Notes under the pieces: generated by a model
Database searches by the model: none
What the model saw: only the letters and a program-made list of their open reading frames with translations
Told to the model about the DNA's origin: nothing
Part shown: piece by piece, positions 36,904 through 47,217 of the stretch
How positions within the stretch are numbered: position 1 is the first letter of the stretch
Layout: every line of letters starts with the position of its first letter
Made by a program: the position numbers and the translations under genes
Assembly: GCF_000472545.1 (NCBI RefSeq)
Contig: NZ_AWZV01000033.1
Coordinates: 222 to 64,221, forward strand
Direction of reading: 5' to 3'
Source of the DNA: Burkholderia sp. WSM2232
GTDB lineage: Bacteria; Pseudomonadota; Gammaproteobacteria; Burkholderiales; Burkholderiaceae
DNA: 64,000 bases

Positions 36904-38187
36904 CTATGTCGCCGCCTGGCCGTGGCTTATCCGCGCGTAGCGGCCGCCGGGCAGCGCGCTGACGTGGCCGGCGAGTTCCAGTTGCAGCAGCGTGGTCTGC
37001 AGGACGGCGTAGTCCATTTCGGTGCGCGTGGCGAGAATTTCAAGGCTGGTCGGGGCGTGGCCCAGCGCGGCGAGGAGCCGTTGAGCGTCGGGGTCGGATG
37101 CAACCGTCACACTTGGGCGGCGCGCTTCGGCCGGCGTCGGTTCGGTTGAATGCAACTGCGCCGCGCATCCCGGCTCGCGGCTATCCGGCGAGTCCGTGGG
37201 CATGCAACCCGCTGCGGCATCGGCGAACGTGCATGTCGCACCGCGCTGAACGCGCATGCCCACATCGACGGACGAAACAGCAGGCGCCGTCCTCGCGAAC
37301 CCCAATTCGTCCAGCATCTCTTCGGGCGTCTCCACCAGCTTGGCGCCCTGCTTGATCATTCGATGACACCCGCGCGACAGCGGCGCGTGTATCGAGCCGG
37401 GCAACGCGAAGATGTCGCGGCCCATCTCGTTGGCGAGCCGCGCAGTAATGAGCGAGCCCGAGCGCATGGCGGCCTCGACAACCAGCACGCCGCTCACGAG
37501 CCCTGCGATCAGCCGGTTGCGCTGCGGGAAGTTGGCGGCGCGCGCCGGCGTGCCGAGCGGCCATTCCGACACAATGACGCCTTGCACGGCGATCTGCCTC
37601 GCGAGCGCGTGGTGCGCCGACGGATAGACCAGGTCCGCGCCGGTGCCGATCACCGCGACGGTGCTGCCGATTCCGTCGAGCCCGCCCCGATGCGCCGCGC
37701 CGTCGATCCCTTGAGCAAGCCCGGACACCACGGTCACGCCTGCGGCCGAAATGGTGCGCGCGAAGCGTTCGGCGTCTTCCAGACCTTGCGGCGTGGCGCT
37801 GCGGCTGCCCACCAGCGCGACCGCGCGCGTATGCAGCAGGTCCAGACGCCCTTTTATATATAGCAGCGGCGGCGGATCGGGCATGGTGAGCAAGGCTGGC
37901 GGATAGGCCGGGTCGTCGAGCGTGACGATCTGGTTGCCGGGCAGCTCACGCCAGGCGGTCACCGCGTCGAGATGGGCGTCGAAGTCGGGGCCTGCCGGAG
38001 CGAGCGCCGCGCGGGCCGCGGCTTCGCCGGCAATCGCGGCGAGCGTTTCACGGTCCTGCTGGAGAATCGCTTCGGGAAGGCCGAAAGCACTCAGCAGCAG
38101 GCGCAGCGCCGCGGGTTTCAGGCCCGGTGCGAGAGAGAGCCGCAGCCACGCTGCGAGTTCGGTTTGCGTTGAAGGCAAGGTGTGCAT
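36904..38187 (-). CDS. dprA: DNA-processing protein DprA
   Basis: 427 residues from the ATG at 38187, with GAGGA upstream. An open extension of 15 codons overlaps the def promoter region and is not favoured. Parts in order: SAM-like N-terminal region; Rossmann core with [39 protein letters not shown] and [24 protein letters not shown]; and a C-terminal winged helix (about 365-427, [28 protein letters not shown]-type). It loads RecA on incoming single-stranded DNA during transformation. A low-complexity insert separates the core from the winged helix. Confidence 0.95.
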   Translation of the reverse strand: MHTLPSTQTELAAWLRLSLAPGLKPAALRLLLSAFGLPEAILQQDRETLAAIAGEAAARAALAPAGPDFDAHLDAVTAWRELPGNQIVTLDDPAYPPALLTMPDPPPLLYIKGRLDLLHTRAVALVGSRSATPQGLEDAERFARTISAAGVTVVSGLAQGIDGAAHRGGLDGIGSTVAVIGTGADLVYPSAHHALARQIAVQGVIVSEWPLGTPARAANFPQRNRLIAGLVSGVLVVEAAMRSGSLITARLANEMGRDIFALPGSIHAPLSRGCHRMIKQGAKLVETPEEMLDELGFARTAPAVSSVDVGMRVQRGATCTFADAAAGCMPTDSPDSREPGCAAQLHSTEPTPAEARRPSVTVASDPDAQRLLAALGHAPTSLEILATRTEMDYAVLQTTLLQLELAGHVSALPGGRYARISHGQAAT

Positions 38188-38428
38188 TGCGGGTCGATCC
38201 TCGTGCAGGGCCAGCGGGCAGGCGGGCGCCATGCTAAAATTTTCATCATCCGAAATAACTGCAGCGCCGCGCCAACCCGCGCGGGCTCGTCGTCAGCGCT
38301 GTGGCGCGTTGAATCGAACCGGTTCGACACCATCTATCGTGTGCGTATTGCGACTGGCCCACAACCTGGCCGAATGGCCAACGCGAGCCTTCCCAAGCTC
38401 AGCGGCGCCGAAAATCACACTCGAAATC

Positions 38429-38932
38429 ATGGCTTTACTGAACATCCTCAATTACCCGGACAAACGGCTGCACAAGGTTGCGAAGCCGGTGGAAGAGGTC
38501 AACGACCGTATCCGCCGCCTCGTCGCGGATATGGCCGAAACTATGTATGCCGCGCCGGGCGTCGGCCTCGCGGCCACCCAGGTGGACGTGCACGAGCGCG
38601 TGATCGTGATCGACGTATCCGACACGCACGATCAGCTGCTCGCGTTCATCAACCCGGAAATCGTCTGGTCGAGCAACGAGAAAAAGCTGTCGGAAGAGGG
38701 CTGTCTGTCGGTGCCGGGCATTTACGACAACGTCGAGCGCGCGGAGAAAGTGCGCGTGCGGGCGCTCAACGAGAAGGGCGAAACGTTCGAGATGGACTGC
38801 GAGGGGCTTCTCGCCGTGTGCATCCAGCACGAAATGGATCACCTGATGGGCCGCGTGTTCGTCGAATATCTGTCGCCGCTAAAGCAGACGCGCATCAAGA
38901 GCAAGATGAAAAAACTCGCCCACGCGATGTAA
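38429..38932 (+). CDS. def: Peptide deformylase
   Basis: 167 residues from the ATG at 38429; the longer open frame upstream overlaps dprA antisense. All three family motifs are present: [19 protein letters not shown] and the metal site QHEMDHL. It removes the formyl group from nascent proteins. fmt follows 37 bp downstream, the usual def-fmt operon. Confidence 0.97.
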   Translation: MALLNILNYPDKRLHKVAKPVEEVNDRIRRLVADMAETMYAAPGVGLAATQVDVHERVIVIDVSDTHDQLLAFINPEIVWSSNEKKLSEEGCLSVPGIYDNVERAEKVRVRALNEKGETFEMDCEGLLAVCIQHEMDHLMGRVFVEYLSPLKQTRIKSKMKKLAHAM

Positions 38933-38969
38933 TGCGCGCCCGTTCCGCTCCCTGCTTCCTGTCCCGCTC

Positions 38970-39956
38970 ATGAGTCATTCGTTGCGCGTTGTCTTTGCCG
39001 GCACGCCGGAATTCGCTGCGGCGGCGCTCGCCGCCATTCACGGTGCGGGTTTTCCGGTGCCGCTCGTGCTCACCCAGCCGGACCGGCCGGCGGGGCGCGG
39101 CATGAAACTGCAGGCCAGTCCCGTCAAGCGTTACGCCGTGGAGCACGGGCTCGCGCTCGCGCAACCGCAGTCTTTGCGCCGCGCGGGCAAGTATCCGACC
39201 GAGGCCGCGGCGGCCATCGAGCTGTTGCGCGCCACGCCGCATGACGTGATGGTGGTGGCCGCCTACGGCCTGATCCTGCCGCAGGAAGTGCTCGACATTG
39301 CGCCGTTCGGCTGCATCAACATTCACGCATCGCTGCTGCCGCGCTGGCGTGGCGCCGCGCCAATTCACCGCGCGATCGAGGCGGGCGACGCGCAAACGGG
39401 CATCACGCTCATGCAGATGGATGCCGGCCTCGACACCGGCGCGATGATCTCCGGAACGCGCACGCCGATTTCCGCCGACGACACCACCGCCACGTTGCAC
39501 GACCGCCTCGCGCTTGACGGCGCCAGGCTGATCGTCGAGGCGCTCGGCGAACTCGAGAAGAACGGCAAGCTGACTTCCACGCCGCAACCTGCCGACGGCG
39601 TCACCTACGCGGAAAAGATCGGCAAGCACGAGGCCGCTCTCGACTGGCGTCGGCCGGCCACGGCGCTCGCCCGCCAGGTGCGCGCGTTCGATCCGTTCCC
39701 TGGCGGAGTGGCCACGCTCGAAGATGGCACCTCGATCAAGATCTGGGCGGCCACCGCCGAAAACGCTACGAGCGACGCGGCGCCCGGCACCGTCATCGGC
39801 GTGTCCGCGGAAGGCGTCGTGGTGGCCTGCGGCGAAGGTGCGCTCTGTCTCACGCAATTGCAAAAACCCGGCGGCAAACGCCTGCCGGTGCGCGAATTCC
39901 TGGCGGGCTTTGCGCTCGCTGCGGGTCAGCGTTTCCAGCTTCCCGAAGCAGGCTGA
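38970..39956 (+). CDS. fmt: Methionyl-tRNA formyltransferase
   Basis: 328 residues from the ATG at 38970. N-terminal formyltransferase domain with [17 protein letters not shown], the tRNA-contact loop [14 protein letters not shown] and the catalytic [20 protein letters not shown]...D. The C-terminal OB-like domain follows from about residue 210. It formylates initiator Met-tRNA; paired with def. Confidence 0.97.
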   Translation: MSHSLRVVFAGTPEFAAAALAAIHGAGFPVPLVLTQPDRPAGRGMKLQASPVKRYAVEHGLALAQPQSLRRAGKYPTEAAAAIELLRATPHDVMVVAAYGLILPQEVLDIAPFGCINIHASLLPRWRGAAPIHRAIEAGDAQTGITLMQMDAGLDTGAMISGTRTPISADDTTATLHDRLALDGARLIVEALGELEKNGKLTSTPQPADGVTYAEKIGKHEAALDWRRPATALARQVRAFDPFPGGVATLEDGTSIKIWAATAENATSDAAPGTVIGVSAEGVVVACGEGALCLTQLQKPGGKRLPVREFLAGFALAAGQRFQLPEAG

Positions 39957-40081
39957 CAGAGCCCGGCACGGCCCGCCAGCGCTAGCCGATCGCCCGTTCG
40001 GCCAATGACGCAGGCGGCGCCGCCGCGCGCACGCCGCGCGTTAGAATCCGTGCTGCAGAGACTCAGTTTTCGAGGATTCCC

Positions 40082-40723
40082 ATGTTCGGCATTACCCATT
40101 TCGAGTTTTTCGTGGTCGCCGTTTTTCTGCTGAACGTCACGCCCGGGCCGGATACGGCTTATATCGTCGGGCGCAGTGTCGCGCAGGGACGAGGGGCGGG
40201 GCTGATGTCCGCGCTGGGCATTTCGGCTGGCTGCTGCGTGCACTCGCTCGCGTGCGCCTTCGGGCTGACGGCGCTGCTCGCCGCGTCGGCCACGGCGTTC
40301 ACGGTCATCAAGTTTGTCGGCGCGATCTATCTGATTTATCTGGGCGTGCGGCTCATTTTCGCCCGGCCGGCCGTGGACGAAGCTCGTGGCGCGGCCCGCG
40401 CGGCCGGCGCGCCGAAGTCGCTGCGCCAGCTTTTTCTGCAAGGCTTCTGGACTAATGTTCTGAACCCGAAGGTGGTTCTTTTCTTCGTCTCGTTCTTCCC
40501 GCAGTTCGTTGCCGCCGGCACTGAGCAGAAGGCGCTCGCCTTTCTCACGCTCGGCGCCGTGTTCGTCGTAATGAGCATGCTGTGGAACAGTTTCGTCGCG
40601 TGGGTCGCTGGGAGCGTGACGCAGCGCTTTTCCGGCAAGCCGTCGGTGAAGAAGTGGCTCGACCGCGGTGTCGGCAGCGCTTTTGTCGGCTTAGGGATCA
40701 AGCTCGCGACCGCCTCCAGATGA
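40082..40723 (+). CDS. LysE/RhtB-family exporter
   Basis: 213 residues from the ATG at 40082, with GAGGA upstream. The family signature is FLLNVTPGPDTAYIVGRSVAQG, followed by six membrane segments and FWTNVLNPKVVLFFVSFFPQF. Its substrate, probably an amino acid or homoserine lactone-like compound, is unknown. It sits between fmt and htpX, on the same strand. Confidence 0.92.
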   Translation: MFGITHFEFFVVAVFLLNVTPGPDTAYIVGRSVAQGRGAGLMSALGISAGCCVHSLACAFGLTALLAASATAFTVIKFVGAIYLIYLGVRLIFARPAVDEARGAARAAGAPKSLRQLFLQGFWTNVLNPKVVLFFVSFFPQFVAAGTEQKALAFLTLGAVFVVMSMLWNSFVAWVAGSVTQRFSGKPSVKKWLDRGVGSAFVGLGIKLATASR

Positions 40724-40827
40724 TTGAATTTTCCGCGCGCGTCCATATCTAACATTTCGCTTACAATCAGGCGCCGCGATGTCGCGGCACGGATATGAAC
40801 CCCGCGTTAGGGCAAGGAGTGGCAGAC

Positions 40828-41685
40828 ATGTTCAATTGGGTCAAAACCGCGATGTTGATGGCCGCGATCACGGCCCTTTTCATCGTGATCGGCGGAATGA
40901 TCGGCGGGTCGCGCGGCATGGCGATCGCGCTCGTCATCGCGCTGGGTATGAATTTCTTCTCGTACTGGTTCTCGGACAAGATGGTGCTGCGCATGTACAA
41001 CGCGCAGGAAGTCGACGAAACCAGCGCGCCGCAGTTCTACCGTATGGTGCGTGAGCTCTCCACGCGCGCCGGCTTGCCGATGCCGCGCGTCTACCTGATC
41101 AACGAAGACGCGCCCAACGCGTTCGCTACCGGCCGCAACCCGGAGCATGCGGCCGTGGCGGCGACCACCGGCATTCTGCGCGTGTTGTCCGAGCGCGAAA
41201 TGCGCGGCGTGATGGCGCACGAACTCGCGCACGTCAAGCATCGTGACATTCTGATCTCGACGATTTCGGCCACCATGGCTGGCGCAATTTCCGCGCTCGC
41301 GAATTTCGCAATGTTCTTTGGCGGCCGCGACGAAAACGGGCGTCCCACAAACCCGATTGCCGGCATTGCGGTCGCGTTGCTTGCGCCGATTGCGGGCGCG
41401 CTGATCCAGATGGCCATTTCGCGTGCGCGCGAGTTCGAGGCGGACCGCGGCGGCGCGCAGATTTCCGGCGACCCGCAAGCGCTCGCTTCGGCGCTCGACA
41501 AGATTCATCGTTACGCGAGCGGCATTCCGTTTCCCGCAGCGGAGCAGCATCCGGCCACCGCGCAGATGATGATCATGAACCCGCTGGCGGGCGGCGGCAT
41601 TGCGAATCTGTTTTCGACGCACCCGGCGACGGAAGAACGCATCGCGCGTCTGATGGAGATGGCGCGCACCGGGCGCTTCGAATAA
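40828..41685 (+). CDS. htpX: Membrane M48 metalloprotease HtpX
   Basis: 285 residues from the ATG at 40828, with AAGGAG 8-10 bases upstream; an open extension of 11 codons is not used. Two N-terminal membrane helices ([17 protein letters not shown], ...), the zinc site [12 protein letters not shown] and a third ligand in [10 protein letters not shown]. It degrades damaged inner-membrane proteins together with FtsH. A strong terminator follows. Confidence 0.95.
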   Translation: MFNWVKTAMLMAAITALFIVIGGMIGGSRGMAIALVIALGMNFFSYWFSDKMVLRMYNAQEVDETSAPQFYRMVRELSTRAGLPMPRVYLINEDAPNAFATGRNPEHAAVAATTGILRVLSEREMRGVMAHELAHVKHRDILISTISATMAGAISALANFAMFFGGRDENGRPTNPIAGIAVALLAPIAGALIQMAISRAREFEADRGGAQISGDPQALASALDKIHRYASGIPFPAAEQHPATAQMMIMNPLAGGGIANLFSTHPATEERIARLMEMARTGRFE

Positions 41686-41724
41686 GGCGCGCGTGCGCGG
41701 TATCACGCGCGGTCTGAAAAAGAC

Positions 41725-41753
41725 AAAGGCGGGTCTTCGGACCTGCCTTTTTT
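41725..41753 (+). terminator. Intrinsic terminator of htpX
   Basis: AAAGGCGGGTC-TTCG-GACCTGCCTTT with a UUCG tetraloop, 11-bp stem (one G-T pair) and T-run, 40 bases after the stop. Confidence 0.92.
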
Positions 41754-41871
41754 GTTTGACCAACGCGAGTGGGCGCTGCGCCGCCGCTGGGCTGCCGGTC
41801 CGCGGCCCGCGCCACGCTACAATGTGTGTTCATTGTGCCGCGCCTACTGCGCGGCCTGCCTTCGTGTTCCC

Positions 41872-43311
41872 ATGATCCCAAAGCCTTCTTCGCGTTCTGC
41901 TTCTTCGTCGGCGCGTCCGCGCGAGTCCCGCTTATCCGTGCTGCATCTCGCGCCGGAATCGCTCGGCTTCGCCCTCGATTGCGCCGCGCAAGCGGTCGGC
42001 GCTGTGCGCCTCGGCGCGGCTTTGCCGGCCGCGCTGCAATCCGTTTTCGTGTCCGCGCCCGAGGGCAGCGCCGCTGCTGCGCGCGGCGCGGTGCAGGACA
42101 TCGCGTATCGCACGATGCGGCGGCTGGGCACGGCCGAATGGCTGATCGCGCGACTCGTCAAGAAAGCACCGCCGCCGCATGTCGGCCATGTGCTGGCGTG
42201 CGCGCTGGCGCTCCTGATCGACGACGAAGCGAGCGCGGCCTATACGCCGTTCACGGTGGTCGATCAGGCGGTCAGCGCGATTTCGGCCCGTCGCGAGTTC
42301 GCGTTCGCGAAGGGGCTGGTCAACGCGGTGCTGCGCAACTTCCTACGTGAGCGCGAGCAATTGCTGACCGAAGCGCAAACCGACGAAGTGGCGCGCTGGA
42401 ATTACCCAACATGGTGGATCGACGCGGTGAGGCGTGCGTGGCCCGAAGCATGGCAAGAAGTGCTGGCGGCCGGCAACACGCAAGGTCCGTTGACGTTGCG
42501 CGTGAACGCACGGCATTCGACTGTTGAAGCCTATTTGCAGTTGCTCGAGCAGCACCACATTGCCGCGAGCCAGGCGGGCGAGCACGCAGTCAAGCTCGCC
42601 ACGCCGATGCCCGTTGACCGTATTCCAGGCTTCAACGAGGGCGTTGTCTCGGTGCAGGACGCAGGCGCCCAACTCGCGGCGCAACTGCTCGGCGTGCGCG
42701 ACGGCATGCGCGTGCTCGACGCGTGCGCGGCACCGGGCGGCAAGACCGGACATTTGCTTGAGCTCGCAAATCTGCAACTGGTGGCGCTCGAAAGCGACGT
42801 GGCGCGCGCACGGCGCATCGGCGAAAACCTGCAGCGGCTCAAGCTCGAAGCAGAGGTGCGAATCGGCGACGCGGGTGCGCCGTCCAAATGGCATGACGAC
42901 ATCGACCAGCCATTCGATCGCATTCTCGCGGACGTGCCGTGCTCGGCATCGGGCATCGTGCGGCGTCATCCGGACATTCGCTGGTTGCGCCGCGCGTCCG
43001 ACATTCCCGCGCTCGTCGACGAACAGCGGCGCATTCTCGGCGCACTCTGGCCGCTCGTGAAACCTGGCGGCGAATTGCTTTACGTTACGTGCTCGATCTT
43101 TCCCGAAGAAGGCGAGTTGCAGGCGCAGTGGTTTGGAAACAACCATCAGGATGCGGTACGATTGGACGCGCCGGGGCAACTTTTACCTTCAGTCGCCTGC
43201 GCGCCCGCCGACACATCGGCCGGTTCTCATGCCGGAGGATTCGCTGACATCAGCGCCGGCGCGAACTCAGACCACGACGGATTTTTCTACGCGCGCTTTC
43301 AGAAACGGTGA
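41872..43311 (+). CDS. rsmB: 16S rRNA (cytosine(967)-C(5))-methyltransferase
   Basis: 479 residues from the ATG at 41872. The N-terminal NusB-like domain (about 45-190, RGAVQDIAYRTMRRLG, AKGLVNAVLRNFLRE) is followed by the Rossmann methyltransferase: LDACAAPGGKTGHLLEL (SAM binding), LADVPCSASGIVRRHPDIRW and YVTCSIFPEEGE with the catalytic cysteine. The NusB-like domain separates RsmB from RsmF. The last codons overlap the DUF4390 start by four bases. Confidence 0.95.
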   Translation: MIPKPSSRSASSSARPRESRLSVLHLAPESLGFALDCAAQAVGAVRLGAALPAALQSVFVSAPEGSAAAARGAVQDIAYRTMRRLGTAEWLIARLVKKAPPPHVGHVLACALALLIDDEASAAYTPFTVVDQAVSAISARREFAFAKGLVNAVLRNFLREREQLLTEAQTDEVARWNYPTWWIDAVRRAWPEAWQEVLAAGNTQGPLTLRVNARHSTVEAYLQLLEQHHIAASQAGEHAVKLATPMPVDRIPGFNEGVVSVQDAGAQLAAQLLGVRDGMRVLDACAAPGGKTGHLLELANLQLVALESDVARARRIGENLQRLKLEAEVRIGDAGAPSKWHDDIDQPFDRILADVPCSASGIVRRHPDIRWLRRASDIPALVDEQRRILGALWPLVKPGGELLYVTCSIFPEEGELQAQWFGNNHQDAVRLDAPGQLLPSVACAPADTSAGSHAGGFADISAGANSDHDGFFYARFQKR

Positions 43312-43907
43312 CCATCAAACGCTTCTTCCCGCTTCGGCTCGTCGCCGTGCTTTGGGTCGCGCTGGCCGTGTGGCTGGCCGCGCCCGGCGCGGCGCACGCC
43401 GAGTCGATCGCCGTGCAGCGTGCTTCGCTGCAAGCGGACAACTCCGGTTGGAGCCTCGAGGCGCGTTTCGATTTCGAGTTGAACAGCAATCTCGAAGACG
43501 CAGTCAATAAAGGCATTCCGCTTTACTTCACGACCGACTTCGAACTGAGCCGGCCGCGCTGGTACTGGTTCGACGAACAGCCGGTCAACGCGTCGCAGAC
43601 TCTGCGGCTGTCGTTCCAACCGCTCACGCGCGAATATCGCGTGCAGGGTGTGTCCTCCGGCGGTTTGCAGTTTGGCTTCTCCACGCTGAAAGACGCGCTC
43701 GCGGTCATCAAGCACGTGTCGTCGTGGCACGTGATCGAGCGTAGCGACGTGCATGCGGGCGAGACCTACACTGCGTCGGTGCGCATGCAGCTAGACATTG
43801 CGATGATGCCCAAGCCGTTCCAGATCGACGCGGTGAACAATCGCGACTGGAACCTTGCGTCGGAATGGAAGCGTTTTACTTTTACGGTGACCGAACGTGC
43901 TAAATAA
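43308..43907 (+). CDS. DUF4390 domain protein, probably exported
   Basis: 199 residues from a GTG start at 43308 that overlaps the rsmB stop (GTGA). A signal peptide (FFPLRLVAVLWVALAVWLAAPGAAHA) precedes a DUF4390 domain: SLEARFDFELNSNLEDAVNKGIPLYF and the C-terminal WNLASEWKRFTFTV. Function unknown. In betaproteobacteria it is regularly sandwiched between rsmB and ntrY; here it overlaps ntrY by 11 bases, indicating tight coupling and a possible envelope-sensing role with NtrY. Confidence 0.92.
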   Translation: MTIKRFFPLRLVAVLWVALAVWLAAPGAAHAESIAVQRASLQADNSGWSLEARFDFELNSNLEDAVNKGIPLYFTTDFELSRPRWYWFDEQPVNASQTLRLSFQPLTREYRVQGVSSGGLQFGFSTLKDALAVIKHVSSWHVIERSDVHAGETYTASVRMQLDIAMMPKPFQIDAVNNRDWNLASEWKRFTFTVTERAK

Positions 43908-46311
43908 AGTGCGCTCCGCCACCAGCGTCAGCAGCATCGTCGTGCGCGTGCTGGTGTCCACGGTCGCCGTGACGGCCGTGCTGTTGCTCGTGCTGCTCGC
44001 CGCGGCCAGCGCCAACACCGAATTCTTCGACCGCTATTACCAATGGCTGTATGCGGCCAATCTCGTGGTCGCGATCATCTTTTTGCTGGTGGTCGCGACC
44101 CTGGTCGTCGTCATTATCGTGCGCCTGAGAAGGGGTAAGTTCGGCACCCGGCTGTTGGCGAAGCTCGCGTTTTTCATGGCGCTGGTCGGGGTGGTGCCGG
44201 GCGGGATCATCTACGTGGTCTCGTATCAGTTCGTGTCGCGCAGTATCGAGTCGTGGTTCGACGTGAATGTGGAAACCGCGCTCACATCGGGTCTCAACCT
44301 CGGACGCGGCATGCTCGACGCGTCGCTGTCCGATCTGCAAACCAAGGGGCGTCTGATGTCGGAGCAGCTCGCGAGTGCAGACGCGGCCGGCACCACGCTC
44401 ACGCTGCTGCGCCTGCGCGACCAGTTCGGCGTGCAGGATGCGACGATCGTCGAGCCTACGCGCAGCATGTCCGGCGCGACGCCTGACATGCACGTGGTTG
44501 CGCAGGCCTCGAGCAATTACGCGACGCTCGTGCCAAACGACCTGCCCACGTCCCTCATGATCGATCAGGCGCGCGGACGCGGCTATGCGGCGATAGAAGG
44601 CGAAGTCGACGGCGACCCTCGCGTGCACGGCAGCAAGGGTGCGCTGCGGTTGCGCGTCGTGCAGCGCATTCCCGATTCGAACGCGACGCTTCTGCAACCC
44701 ACGGAGCGTTTTCTGCAACTCACGCAGCCGGTGTCGCAATCGCTCGCCCGCAATGCCGACGCCGTGCAGCGCGCATATCGCGAGTATCAGGAAAAGGCGC
44801 TGGGGCGTACCGGCTTGCGCAAGATGTACATCGGCACGCTCACGCTCGCGCTGTTCCTCGCCACCTTCATCGCGATGATGCTCGCGCTCGCGCTCGGCAA
44901 CCAGTTGGCCCGGCCGCTCTTCCTGCTCGCGCAGGGCACGAAGGAAATCACCGAGGGCGACTACACGCCCAAGCGCGAAATCAAGTCGCGCGACGAACTC
45001 GGCTTCCTCACGCAGTCGTTCAATGCCATGACGCGGCAGTTGTCCGAGGCGCGCGCCGCGGTCGAGAACAACCGCATTGCACTCGAGCATTCAAAGGCAT
45101 ATCTGGAGAGCATTCTCGCGAACCTCACGGCGGGCGTATTCGTGTTCGACCGACAGTTCCGGCTTACCACGGCCAATCGCGGCGCCGAGCGCATCTTCCG
45201 TCAGCAGTTTCAGGAGATGCTCGGCTCAGCGCTTGAACAGATCGCCGTGTTGAGCGAATTCGGCGGCATGGTGCGCAAGGCGTTTGCCGATCGCGAGGCC
45301 GCCAGCGGCGACGCTCACGACGACGGCGGCCATTGGCAGCAGCAGTTTTCGATTCAGGTGCCGGGCGAATCGGAGCCGCTCACGCTGCTCGTGCGCGGCG
45401 CGCGCCTCGTATCCGCGACCGACCGCGACGCGCAGGACATGCAGACATCCGGCTACGTGGTGGTGTTCGACGATATTTCGGACGTGATTTCCGCGCAGCG
45501 CTCCATCGCATGGGGCGAGGTCGCGCGGCGGCTCGCGCACGAGATCAAGAATCCGCTCACGCCGATCCAGCTTTCGGCCGAGCGCCTGCAGATGAAACTC
45601 GCCGACAAGCTGGCCCCGTCGGATGCAGACGTGCTCAAGCGCGGCGCGACCACCATCGTGAACCAGGTCGCCGCGATGAAGCAGATGGTCGACAATTTCC
45701 GCGATTACGCGCGCACACCTCCCGCCGTGCTCGTGCATCTGCAATTGAACGACCTTGTGAGCGAAGTGCTGACCCTTTACGGTATTGAAGAAGGCAAGGG
45801 CGCGATTCAGGTCGAGCTGTCGGACTTGCCTGCCATTCGCGGCGATGCGACGCAGTTGCGGCAGGTGATTCACAACCTGCTGCAGAATGCACAGGACGCG
45901 GTGGCCGAGGTGGAACGCCCGCGTGTGCTGCTCGAGACGAGGACAGTAGAATACGGAGACCCCGACGCACAAGGCAAGGCACGCGTCGCTGTGCGTCTGA
46001 CAGTGTCGGATAACGGACCGGGTTTCCCCACACGTATTCTCACGCGTGCGTTCGAGCCCTACGTGACGACCAAGGCCAAGGGCACGGGCCTGGGTCTTGC
46101 GATGGTCAAGAAGATCGTCGACGAACATGGCGCGCGCATCGACATTCGCAATCGCATGAAAGCGGGCGATGTGATCGAAGGCGCGCAGATCTCGATCCTC
46201 TTCCTTCAGCTGGCAGACGACGCCGCGGCTCCCGAAGCGGGACCGCGTCCTGCGCAGGGCGGTTCGTCGCAGGGAAAGACAAAAGCAACAGTGCAGACAA
46301 AGGCAGCGTAA
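43897..46311 (+). CDS. ntrY: NtrY-type membrane sensor histidine kinase
   Basis: 804 residues from a GTG start at 43897, overlapping the previous gene. Parts: three or four N-terminal membrane helices with a periplasmic loop (to about residue 335), HAMP (PLFLLAQGTKEITEGDYTPK), PAS, then HisKA with ARRLAHEIKNPLTPIQLSAERLQ and HATPase (LLQNAQDAV, DNGPGFP, GTGLGLAMVKKIVDEHG). It pairs with the NtrX-like regulator one base downstream. By family it responds to nitrogen or redox/envelope state; the signal cannot be read here. Confidence 0.94.
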   Translation: MLNKVRSATSVSSIVVRVLVSTVAVTAVLLLVLLAAASANTEFFDRYYQWLYAANLVVAIIFLLVVATLVVVIIVRLRRGKFGTRLLAKLAFFMALVGVVPGGIIYVVSYQFVSRSIESWFDVNVETALTSGLNLGRGMLDASLSDLQTKGRLMSEQLASADAAGTTLTLLRLRDQFGVQDATIVEPTRSMSGATPDMHVVAQASSNYATLVPNDLPTSLMIDQARGRGYAAIEGEVDGDPRVHGSKGALRLRVVQRIPDSNATLLQPTERFLQLTQPVSQSLARNADAVQRAYREYQEKALGRTGLRKMYIGTLTLALFLATFIAMMLALALGNQLARPLFLLAQGTKEITEGDYTPKREIKSRDELGFLTQSFNAMTRQLSEARAAVENNRIALEHSKAYLESILANLTAGVFVFDRQFRLTTANRGAERIFRQQFQEMLGSALEQIAVLSEFGGMVRKAFADREAASGDAHDDGGHWQQQFSIQVPGESEPLTLLVRGARLVSATDRDAQDMQTSGYVVVFDDISDVISAQRSIAWGEVARRLAHEIKNPLTPIQLSAERLQMKLADKLAPSDADVLKRGATTIVNQVAAMKQMVDNFRDYARTPPAVLVHLQLNDLVSEVLTLYGIEEGKGAIQVELSDLPAIRGDATQLRQVIHNLLQNAQDAVAEVERPRVLLETRTVEYGDPDAQGKARVAVRLTVSDNGPGFPTRILTRAFEPYVTTKAKGTGLGLAMVKKIVDEHGARIDIRNRMKAGDVIEGAQISILFLQLADDAAAPEAGPRPAQGGSSQGKTKATVQTKAA

Positions 46312-47001
46312 ATGGCAACCATCCTGGTGGTAGATGATGAAATGGGCATCCGGGAATTGCTCTCGGAGATCCTGAGCGACGAGGGGCATGTCGTGGAGGC
46401 GGCGGAAAACGCGCAGCAGGCGCGCGAATTCCGTTTGCGTCAGGCGCCGGACCTGGTGCTGCTCGACATCTGGATGCCCGATACGGACGGCGTGACGTTG
46501 CTCAAGGAATGGGCTGCGCAGGGGCAGCTCACCATGCCGGTAATCATGATGTCCGGCCACGCGACCATCGACACCGCGGTTGAAGCAACGAAGATCGGCG
46601 CGCTCAACTTTCTCGAGAAGCCGATTGCGTTGCAGAAGCTGCTGAAGGCCGTCGAGCAGGGCCTGGCGCGCGGCACGGCGGCTGTGCAGCCCGGCGGCGC
46701 CGCGGCGAAGTCGGCCCTGCCGATGAATTCGTCAGCGGTGGCTTCGGCGGCGGCGCTGCCCATGCTGTCTGCCGACGGCCACGGCAGCGGCGTCCTGGCG
46801 GCGCAAACCGCCTCCATCTCGTTCGACATTCCGCTGCGCGATGCGCGCGATGCATTCGAGCGTGCGTACTTCGAGTATCACCTTGCACGCGAGAACGGTA
46901 GCATGACGCGCGTCGCAGAAAAGACCGGGCTGGAGCGCACGCACTTGTATCGCAAGCTCAAGCAACTGGGCGTCGATCTCGGCAAGAACAAAGGCGAGTG
47001 A
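46312..47001 (+). CDS. ntrX: NtrX-like response regulator lacking the AAA+ domain
   Basis: 229 residues from the ATG at 46312, immediately after the ntrY stop. Receiver domain (residues 1-120) with phosphoacceptor Asp in LVLLDIWMPDTDG and the FLEKPI lysine. A Gly/Ala/Ser-rich linker (about 125-175) replaces the sigma-54-interacting ATPase of classical NtrX (about 450 residues). The Fis-type helix-turn-helix follows (AYFEYHLARENGSMTRVAEKTGLERTHLYRKLKQLGV). It should bind DNA but cannot remodel sigma-54 polymerase on its own. Confidence 0.93.
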   Translation: MATILVVDDEMGIRELLSEILSDEGHVVEAAENAQQAREFRLRQAPDLVLLDIWMPDTDGVTLLKEWAAQGQLTMPVIMMSGHATIDTAVEATKIGALNFLEKPIALQKLLKAVEQGLARGTAAVQPGGAAAKSALPMNSSAVASAAALPMLSADGHGSGVLAAQTASISFDIPLRDARDAFERAYFEYHLARENGSMTRVAEKTGLERTHLYRKLKQLGVDLGKNKGE

Positions 47002-47055
47002 GCGCCGCTCAGCGTGGGCCGGCTTGGCTTGCGCAGATTTTTTAGAGAAGGGGGC

Positions 47056-47084
47056 TTGTCCAGTAGATGGTCCTTTGATATGAT
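47056..47084 (+). promoter_or_regulatory. Sigma-70 promoter of tRNA-Phe
   Basis: TTGTCC, 17-bp spacer, TATGAT, ending 13 bases before the mature tRNA. Confidence 0.75.
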
Positions 47085-47097
47085 TTCGTTCTTCGTT

Positions 47098-47173
47098 GGC
47101 CCGGTAGCTCAGTTGGTAGAGCAGCGGATTGAAAATCCGCGTGTCGATGGTTCGATTCCGTCCCAGGCCACCA
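47098..47173 (+). tRNA. tRNA-Phe(GAA)
   Basis: 76 nt with encoded CCA; anticodon GAA in the loop TTGAAAA. The acceptor 5' strand GGCCCGG faces CCAGGCC, leaving one C-A mismatch at positions 5-68 (bases 47102 and 47165). The T stem GATGG/CCGTC contains one T-G pair. Confidence 0.96.
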
Positions 47174-47179
47174 GGATTC

Positions 47180-47217
47180 AGCCCCAGGAAATCGCAAGAT
47201 TCCTGGGGCTTTTCCTT
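47180..47217 (+). terminator. Intrinsic terminator of tRNA-Phe
   Basis: AGCCCCAGGAA, a 9-base loop, TTCCTGGGGCT, then TTTTCCTTTT: an 11-bp stem starting 7 bases after the tRNA. Confidence 0.92.
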
